From Tricholoma matsutake (Eukaryota > Basidiomycota > Agaricomycetes > Agaricales > Tricholomataceae), in the NCBI GenBank assembly GCA_026075535.2, contig AP026548.1:2170001-2234000 (forward strand): a stretch of DNA of 64,000 nucleotides, read 5' to 3'. Made by a program: the position numbers and the translations under genes. The notes beneath the pieces are model-generated. The model was given only the letters and a program-made list of their open reading frames with translations, made no database searches and was not told the DNA's origin. Below, piece by piece: positions 63,166 through 64,000 of the stretch (its first letter is position 1; the number at the start of each line of letters is the position of its first letter).

Positions 63166-64000
63166 AAAGCTTGCTCAACATACCATCCACTATCTAAAGA
63201 TGCAATATAAGAGCAATCAATTGCATGCTTCAGAATGTGATCTTTGTCACGTTTCCATCTCCAGGTCTGGCAGCATCCCTTGCTTCCAATGCACCTCACA
63301 TACTTTCTTCCCTCCTCTCCTGGGGGTGCCTTTTTCCAATGACATGGCTTGGTGATAAGTCTCAACAATGGGAACATCTTTCCACCTCCATTATGCTCAT
63401 CAGGGTCCTCATCCAATGTGATGAAGTCAGAATCATGCTCATCAATGAGGACCTTAGAATCTGCACATTTTGTTGTGGCCTTCTTCTTTGAGGGGCCAGA
63501 GCTACTGCTTTCAGCAGGTGGGGACTGGTGTTTTGGTCCCCATAATGACGCATCATGATCTGATGCATGCATGCCATCCAATTGGTCTGTTTTCCCTGGG
63601 TCCTGAAGGATGACATGAGTGCCAATCATGCTCATGACAGGCACATTTGGGCTTACCACACTATTGATGCACTGTTTTGCTGAAGAATGTGCCACATCCA
63701 ACCACTTTGCAAGCAGGACAGAGTCTGGATAGATGGCTAGGTATTTCTCCAAGATGTTGGCAAGTGCTTCAATACAATAACCTCGTTCTTGAATTGGAAA
63801 GGTATTATTGTCATCTCAGTGACCCAGAGCAAGTTCAAGCTCTTGGTTGACTGCACCCTCTTCTCCAATGTCTTTGAGCCAGTCTTCATCCGGAGTGAAA
63901 TTTAAAAGCTGTGCATAAGAGCCCAATAGATCAGAGGAAGGTAGACTTGTGGGAAGGTGTTCAAGGTAGATGTGCAATTGGCCGATTTTTTTGTCCATAT
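63166..64000 (-). pseudogene. hAT-type transposase, N-terminal part with zinc finger (runs off window)
   Basis: Open minus-strand stretches 63132-63752 and 63816-63998. Features: KYLAIYPDSVLLAKWLDVAH, acidic linker (DEHDSDFITLDEDPDEHN), then CIGSKGCCQTW and KDKDHILKHAIDCSYI-type spacing of Cys/His (about 63225-63320), a BED-like zinc finger that would bind the element ends. Joins the central part at 61457 after removal of the MITE. A break lies between 63752 and 63816. The start is probably beyond 64000 on this strand. Confidence 0.7.

Overview
This window looks like a transposon-rich chromosomal segment of a filamentous fungus, most probably a mushroom-forming basidiomycete (Agaricomycete). 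Support: 50-60 bp introns in the one convincing host gene (a ricin-B type lectin resembling mushroom lectins), a KDZ-type transposase with a CxC2-like cysteine cluster, Helitrons, chromodomain Ty3/Gypsy elements, Ty1/Copia elements, hAT-type MITEs with 8-bp target duplications, and strong CpG decay in the older copies. No bacterial gene, rRNA or true tRNA gene was found.

Layout. 1-1043: end of a TIR element of a family I call TTACACT. 1044-5158: a Helitron with a broken Rep/helicase gene and its 3' terminal hairpin. 5583-15136: an unidentified Pro-rich gene cut into three blocks by a TTACACT element (6197-12856) that itself received a young Gypsy chromovirus (6774-12574), and by a hAT-like element (13627-14519). 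15480-17424: fragments of a Tc1/mariner transposase, two Gypsy elements and a MITE. 18108-24054: an older full-length copy of the same Gypsy family, full of CGA-to-TGA stops. 25236-25936: intact five-exon lectin gene. 26387-32769: Copia LTR piece, G-rich minisatellite split by a TTACACT element, and a second Helitron carrying a hAT-like element that carries a hAT MITE. 32771-42440: a minus-strand Copia element broken by three insertion blocks, including a decayed Gypsy copy and a 157-bp tandem array. 42.9-45.6 kb: host-like fragments, including a quinone-oxidoreductase piece. 46.7-52.4 kb: decayed KDZ transposase with two MITEs. 53.1-57.9 kb: plus-strand Copia (LTR, gag, PR, integrase). 58.1-59.2 kb: unidentified gene remnant. 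60.3-64.0 kb: minus-strand hAT transposase interrupted by nested MITEs.

Relationships. Almost everything is nested mobile DNA, and many insertions can be ordered by exact target-site duplications. The Gypsy family gives a decay series: copy 1 (apparently identical LTRs, intact gag and pol, CpG-rich), copy 2 (at least nine CGA-to-TGA stops) and copy 3 (almost no CpG). The most interesting unexplained structures are: outward-facing tRNA-like modules near TTACACT element ends; a palindrome-plus-intron-like module shared by three unrelated TIR families; arrays of G/C-clamped hairpins in hAT-like elements; and a fold-back match between the Gypsy leader and the base of its own LTR that predicts self-primed reverse transcription.
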